Assembly: GCA_963676385.2 (NCBI GenBank)
Contig: CAXXMM010000009.1
Coordinates: 1 to 64,000, forward strand
DNA from: UBA1422 sp963676385
GTDB lineage: Bacteria; Bacillota; Clostridia; Peptostreptococcales; Anaerovoracaceae
Direction of reading: 5' to 3'
Length of the DNA: 64,000 nucleotides
The notes beneath the pieces are model-generated. The model did no database searches and was not told the DNA's origin. It saw only the letters and a program-made list of their open reading frames with translations. Both the position numbers and the translations under genes were made by a program. Below, piece after piece: positions 60,636 to 64,000 of the stretch (positions are counted from its first letter, which is position 1; each line of letters starts with the position of its first letter).

Positions 60636-62240
60636 TTATTTTGAGTGCATATTCATGTAATTTACAATGGATAAATTCAAGAAGTAGCAGCCGTTTTCAG
60701 GCACTTGGACATATCCTTCCCATTTATCAGACCGAATTGCCTGGATGCTGTTATCATAAAGCAAAATAATATAAGGGGCTTCTTCATAAACAATCTGTTG
60801 CATCTTTTGAACAATTTCAATTCTCTCATCCTGATCCATGGTAACTGCCTGCTTCAGGAACAGTTTATCGTATTCAGCATTGGACCAATCCGGCTCATTG
60901 CCATAATCCGTTGTAAGAATGTTTAATATTGCTCCGGGATCCACATCCGCTCCCCAACCCCAGATAAACAAGTCATAGTCGTGAGCCAAAAGTTTATCCG
61001 TCAACGCCCCACTATCCATGGTGACGCAATTAATTTCAATCCCTGCCTTTGCACAACCAGCCTTGATAATTTGTCCATACTTAACGTCTTCGGTATTGTC
61101 CGCTATGCAAATTAACTCAAACTCCAATGGATTTCCGGAAGAATCCTCACGGATGCCATCTCCGTCTGTGTCTTTATAACCGGCATCTTCCAAAATCGTT
61201 TTTGCTTCTTCCACATCATATCCACGAAGCAAACTGGCACTGGGTTCCCAGTGGAAAGTATCAGAGGGATTGATTAATGTGGTTCCAACGGTTCCGGCCC
61301 CGGAAAATGCCATGTCTAGACCTTTTTGTTTGTCAATACAATACTCTAGGGCATGTCTCACTTTAACATCTTTTAAAATGGAATTACCCGTGCTTTTTTT
61401 CTTATCTGAAACATTAATGCTAAGCTGCATGAACCCGGGTATTTCTCCGGAAATAACATCGATTCCATCTTCAGATTTTAACTGGGACAACTGGGCTGCA
61501 CTTAAGGCCAATGCCGCATCAATTTCCCCGGTTTTCAATGCTTGTGCCGCACTATCACTATTTTTGTACTTTACAAAGGAATAGGATGGAACGGTACCCT
61601 TTGTTCCAAAATAGTCTTCATTCAATGTTAGCGTTAAAGAACCATCACCTTTTTCCGCAAACTTATAAGGTCCTGTGCCAATGGGGGTGTCATTTGCATA
61701 TGTGGAAAGGTCCCCTTCATCTATATCTTTCCAAATATGTTTGGGCAAAATTGGCGTAGTATTTTGGAGCATATTGGCTTTTGGTTCGCTGGTTTTAATG
61801 ACTACAGTTTGATCGTCAGGGCAAGTAATTGACGTGATTCCCGACAAATAACTGTTATACATGGATTTGGCCCCCACATCTCCCATAAACAACTCATAGG
61901 TGTATTTAACATCCGCTGAAGTAAATTTCTCTCCATCCTGCCAGTTTGCTTCCACCAAATGGAATGTCCAGGTCAAATCGTCATCGCTCAGGTCCCAGCT
62001 TTTGGCCAAGCAAGGAACACTTTCCAAATTCTCATCATACCGAACCAATGGGTCATAGATCAAATTGAAAACCTCAGAACTCATCACGGCCCATGCCGTA
62101 AGGGGGTTTAACGTATCCACAAATTCTCCTGTACCGATTACCATGCCGGTTTTACTACCACCACCACAGCCGCCAAGACCAAGTCCAATGGACAGCACCA
62201 TGACAATGGACAAAATCACAGCCATTAGTTTCTTTTTCAT
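60636..62240 (-). CDS. oppA: Peptide ABC transporter substrate-binding lipoprotein
   Basis: A 534-residue family 5 solute-binding protein. A lipoprotein signal (MKKKLMAVILSIVMVLSIGL, lipobox LGGC) is followed by the SBP_bac_5 fold: FVDTLNPLTAW, YDPLVRYDENLESVPCLAKSW, DLTWTFHLVEANWQDGEKF and the conserved RHALEYCIDKQKGL. It catches peptides outside the cell for OppBC. GAGGGAG lies 6 nt before the chosen ATG. Ligand specificity cannot be read from sequence. Confidence 0.94.
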   Translation of the reverse strand: MKKKLMAVILSIVMVLSIGLGLGGCGGGSKTGMVIGTGEFVDTLNPLTAWAVMSSEVFNLIYDPLVRYDENLESVPCLAKSWDLSDDDLTWTFHLVEANWQDGEKFTSADVKYTYELFMGDVGAKSMYNSYLSGITSITCPDDQTVVIKTSEPKANMLQNTTPILPKHIWKDIDEGDLSTYANDTPIGTGPYKFAEKGDGSLTLTLNEDYFGTKGTVPSYSFVKYKNSDSAAQALKTGEIDAALALSAAQLSQLKSEDGIDVISGEIPGFMQLSINVSDKKKSTGNSILKDVKVRHALEYCIDKQKGLDMAFSGAGTVGTTLINPSDTFHWEPSASLLRGYDVEEAKTILEDAGYKDTDGDGIREDSSGNPLEFELICIADNTEDVKYGQIIKAGCAKAGIEINCVTMDSGALTDKLLAHDYDLFIWGWGADVDPGAILNILTTDYGNEPDWSNAEYDKLFLKQAVTMDQDERIEIVQKMQQIVYEEAPYIILLYDNSIQAIRSDKWEGYVQVPENGCYFLNLSIVNYMNMHSK

Positions 62241-62288
62241 TCTTCTCCCTCTCTTCCTTTGGGGCATCCTCATCCCCCAAAACAACTG

Positions 62289-63236
62289 TTATAAGACACC
62301 GCTTTCAAGCACAGTGAAGGTCTTACGATCAGCATCCAAAGATACTGAAACACCAAGGGGCAACGTTGCCATATCCTTGGTATGACCCAGCGGCAAACCG
62401 TATAAAACCGGAACACCAAGAGGTGTTAAATAGTACTCCAGCACATCCTCTAATCCGGTATCACATAAAAAGCCGGGGTTGTATTTAAAGGGAACGCAAT
62501 CTTTGCATTCTCCCACTACAATACCGGCTACTTCACTTAACTTTCCAGAGTTTCTCAAATGAGAAAGCATATGATCCACAATCCATGGTTCAGCTTCCAC
62601 TTCTTCTAACAGCAAAATCTTGTCTTTCACATCAGGTTCATATGGCGTCCCAAGGCTAGCGCAAAAAAGAGTCAAGTTTCCACCAATCAACGTACCCTTT
62701 GCTATTCCGGGTCCAAAAGGAATCAACCACTTTTTTTCATCAGCAGGAGGAATCAATCCAAGAGGTTCAACTTTTTCCAATGCTTTGAAAAATTGATTCA
62801 TCGTATATTCAGTCAAATCTTCTGAATTGAAACGAGCTATCCCCGGGCCATGAAAGGTTACCATGTCGCAAAATTTATTCATCATTAAATGCAAGGAAGT
62901 AATATCGCTAAATCCCGTAAATATTTTGGGATGTTTTTTAATAATTTCAAAATCAATTTGCTGCAGCAACTGGGCTGTACCATATCCCCCCTGAGTGCAA
63001 AATACAACGTCCACATCATCTCGAGCAAACATTTCCATGATATCTTCTGCGCGTTCTTTTTCAGAAGCTGCCGTAAACCCTTTTGTCTTATTTACATTCT
63101 TTCCTACTACAGCATGATATCCATGGTTGTCAATCCAATCCAAACAACGAGCTAATTCGCTTTTGTTTTCAGATGGACTAGCCGGAGATACAATTCCAAT
63201 GGTATCTCCTTTTTGCAGTCTTTTGGGTTTTTTCAT
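62289..63236 (-). CDS. S66 family LD-carboxypeptidase-like serine peptidase
   Basis: A 315-residue cytoplasmic protein without a signal peptide. The S66 triad is Ser110 (FTGFSDIT), Glu211 (LLLEEVEAEPW) and His285 (LPLGHTKDMA), with the oxyanion-region GGYGTAQ and HGPG motifs. Family members are LdcA, which trims L,D-bonds of murein tetrapeptides, and MccF, which cleaves microcin-type acyl-sulfamoyl adenylates. Its place at the head of the Opp operon suggests processing of imported cell-wall or modified peptides. RBS is GAGGGAGGCGAC. Confidence 0.92.
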   Translation of the reverse strand: MKKPKRLQKGDTIGIVSPASPSENKSELARCLDWIDNHGYHAVVGKNVNKTKGFTAASEKERAEDIMEMFARDDVDVVFCTQGGYGTAQLLQQIDFEIIKKHPKIFTGFSDITSLHLMMNKFCDMVTFHGPGIARFNSEDLTEYTMNQFFKALEKVEPLGLIPPADEKKWLIPFGPGIAKGTLIGGNLTLFCASLGTPYEPDVKDKILLLEEVEAEPWIVDHMLSHLRNSGKLSEVAGIVVGECKDCVPFKYNPGFLCDTGLEDVLEYYLTPLGVPVLYGLPLGHTKDMATLPLGVSVSLDADRKTFTVLESGVL

Positions 63237-63280
63237 ATGTCGCCTCCCTCACGGTTTGATTTGGGCAATTTTTACAGGTT

Positions 63281-63299
63281 ATGTTCACAATGTGAACAT
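63281..63299. promoter_or_regulatory. Operator-like palindrome O2 (perfect 9-bp arms)
   Basis: ATGTTCACA-A-TGTGAACAT, a perfect 19-bp palindrome centred at 63290, about +24 to +42 relative to the predicted start of the opp operon. Its half-site core TGTTCA recurs in O1. Confidence 0.7.
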
Positions 63300-63300
63300 C

Positions 63301-63319
63301 TTGTTGATAATTTGAACAA
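63301..63319. promoter_or_regulatory. Operator-like inverted repeat O1 (imperfect)
   Basis: TTGTTGATA-A-TTTGAACAA, centred at 63310, exactly 20 bp from O2. The second half-site read in reverse is TTGTTCAAA, close to O2's ATGTTCACA. It lies just downstream of the predicted transcription start. Confidence 0.6.
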
Positions 63320-63329
63320 TATTTCCTGA

Positions 63330-63358
63330 ATTATAGCTTGCAGCTTCTCACTTGTCAA
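63330..63358 (-). promoter_or_regulatory. Perfect consensus promoter of the peptidase-opp operon
   Basis: Minus-strand TTGACA (63358 to 63353), 17-bp spacer, TATAAT (63335 to 63330): an exact match to the housekeeping sigma consensus. The predicted start is near 63323, leaving an 87-nt leader that contains both operator-like repeats. Confidence 0.85.
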
Positions 63359-63383
63359 GAAACTATCAGAATATTTGTAACAT

Positions 63384-63412
63384 AAAAATAGACAAGGAGA
63401 AATCTCCTTGTC
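63384..63412 (-). terminator. Terminator after the TudS-related gene
   Basis: GACAAGGAG / CTCCTTGTC stem with a 4-nt loop, followed on the minus strand by TATTTTTATG, 15 nt after the stop of the gene at 63427. It separates that gene from the opp promoter. Confidence 0.8.
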
Positions 63413-63426
63413 TAAAAAACGCTTTT

Positions 63427-64000
63427 TTATGAGATACTTTTTATAAATTCTCGGAAATCACCAATAATTTTACCCATGTCTGCAGTCTCGTCATCCAATG
63501 CCAACCCATAAAATGGTGGCATTTTAATATTTCTGGCAACTATTTCTTTTTTTAACTCTTCAATATATACCCCTTCGCCCTCGATCAGGGCGGCCCCGTA
63601 GTCTAAATCCAGCGGGCTTCCTCCCCAATCTTTGTTCCAGCTGGTAATGGTTACCCCACATGTGGGAGATCCATCACAGCTTAATACAGCTACAGTCTGG
63701 TACCCTTCCCGAATGTATTCCTCCATGTAGGTTACCACATCTTTTGCCAGTTCTCTGCAATGAGTTCGAAACCCATGGCTGTCATACAGATTTTTTGTCT
63801 GCCACCATCGCTGTATTCCCAAATACAATGTTTCAGGACAATGCATCTGCTGAATGCCCAAATCATTTTCATATAAGGTGTCAAAGACCTCCTTGCACAT
63901 TCCCGGATATCTGGCCAGGCCCTTTACCTTATTGTTGGTATTTAATAGACAACTGGAAACAAATATTATTTTTTTGCTCCTAGCATCCTCATGTCTGTTC
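63427..64000 (-). CDS. TudS-related putative desulfidase (5' end outside window)
   Basis: The frame stays open from 64000 to the stop at 63427 (191 residues visible), and no good start codon with an RBS is present, so the start lies beyond the edge. Visible features are KIIFVSSCLLN with a conserved Cys, LARYPGMCKEV with a second Cys, and LSCDGSPTCGV with two more. This layout matches DUF523/TudS-like proteins, in which three cysteines bind a 4Fe-4S cluster for thiouracil or thiouridine desulfuration. The substrate is unknown. An ATG at 63900 would cut off the first conserved cysteine and is not the true start. Confidence 0.7.
   Translation of the reverse strand, partial: NRHEDARSKKIIFVSSCLLNTNNKVKGLARYPGMCKEVFDTLYENDLGIQQMHCPETLYLGIQRWWQTKNLYDSHGFRTHCRELAKDVVTYMEEYIREGYQTVAVLSCDGSPTCGVTITSWNKDWGGSPLDLDYGAALIEGEGVYIEELKKEIVARNIKMPPFYGLALDDETADMGKIIGDFREFIKSIS

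Noticed and set aside
1..64000. CRISPR arrays, insertion sequences, integrases, tRNA or rRNA genes
   Set aside because: No regularly spaced repeats, transposase or integrase motifs, or tRNA-like cloverleaf other than tmRNA were found on reading both strands.

Overview
The window is a gene-dense piece of a chromosome from a low-to-moderate GC Gram-positive anaerobe, most likely a member of the Clostridia. The evidence is a Firmicute-style division and cell-wall (dcw) cluster with a SpoVD-like PASTA-domain penicillin-binding protein, FtsL and DivIB, strong AGGAGG ribosome binding sites, an arginine deiminase pathway, threonine aldolase, a stand-alone PduL phosphotransacylase and Clostridia-type small proteins. 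I cannot name the species. About 85% of the genes are on the minus strand. No gene-free stretch exceeds 300 bases except the one occupied by tmRNA. I see no phage, insertion sequence, CRISPR array, rRNA or tRNA.

Layout, left to right (minus strand unless stated). 1-6424: a trmH-pheS-pheT-zapA-mutS2 run, with mutS2 cut by the left edge. 6492-18480: the dcw cluster, transcribed mraZ, rsmH, ftsL, spoVD, murF, mraY, murD, ftsW, murG, ftsQ, ftsZ, with three MraZ boxes in front; murE, murC, murB and ftsA are absent. 18606-22065: sfsA (minus), then lgt, ychF and deoC on plus. 22164-30532: a proteostasis run transcribed CYTH, tig, clpP, clpX, lon, engB, a DUF1232 gene, hpt, pduL. 30571-36663: arginine catabolism (arcB-arcA-arcC) preceded by a MocR regulator and a THUMP methyltransferase. 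36713-39465: mreB, a threonine aldolase on plus, and a lipoprotein. 39494-43289: an RNA pseudouridine synthase, three tandem signal-peptidase-I genes (one with both catalytic residues lost), smpB, a small coiled-coil protein and ssrA (tmRNA). 43406-44511 (plus): a 46-residue membrane protein and class II aldolase. 44495-51740: uvrB, uvrA, a DMT transporter and pncB. 51862-53474 (plus): citrate synthase. 53506-63358: a peptide uptake and hydrolysis operon. 63384-64000: a TudS-related gene cut by the right edge.

The most unusual locus is the 10-kb operon at 53506-63358. It runs from a perfect consensus promoter (TTGACA, 17 bp, TATAAT) through an S66 LD-carboxypeptidase-like enzyme, a complete Opp-type ABC importer (SBP, two permeases, two ATPases) and an M20 amidohydrolase, and ends in a 683-residue protein that joins a complete PepV-like M20 dipeptidase to a complete IclR-type transcription factor. 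Two 19-bp inverted repeats with related half-sites, centred exactly 20 bp apart, lie just downstream of the predicted transcription start. The inferred model is an autoregulated peptide-scavenging system whose regulator carries its own peptidase; this is untested.

Other points worth attention are a signal-peptidase pseudoenzyme beside two intact paralogues, a ZapA with 11-residue coiled-coil repeats, a 14-bp perfect inverted repeat across the predicted ssrA promoter, and three genes whose -10 boxes lie so close to the start codon that their mRNAs may be leaderless or nearly so.
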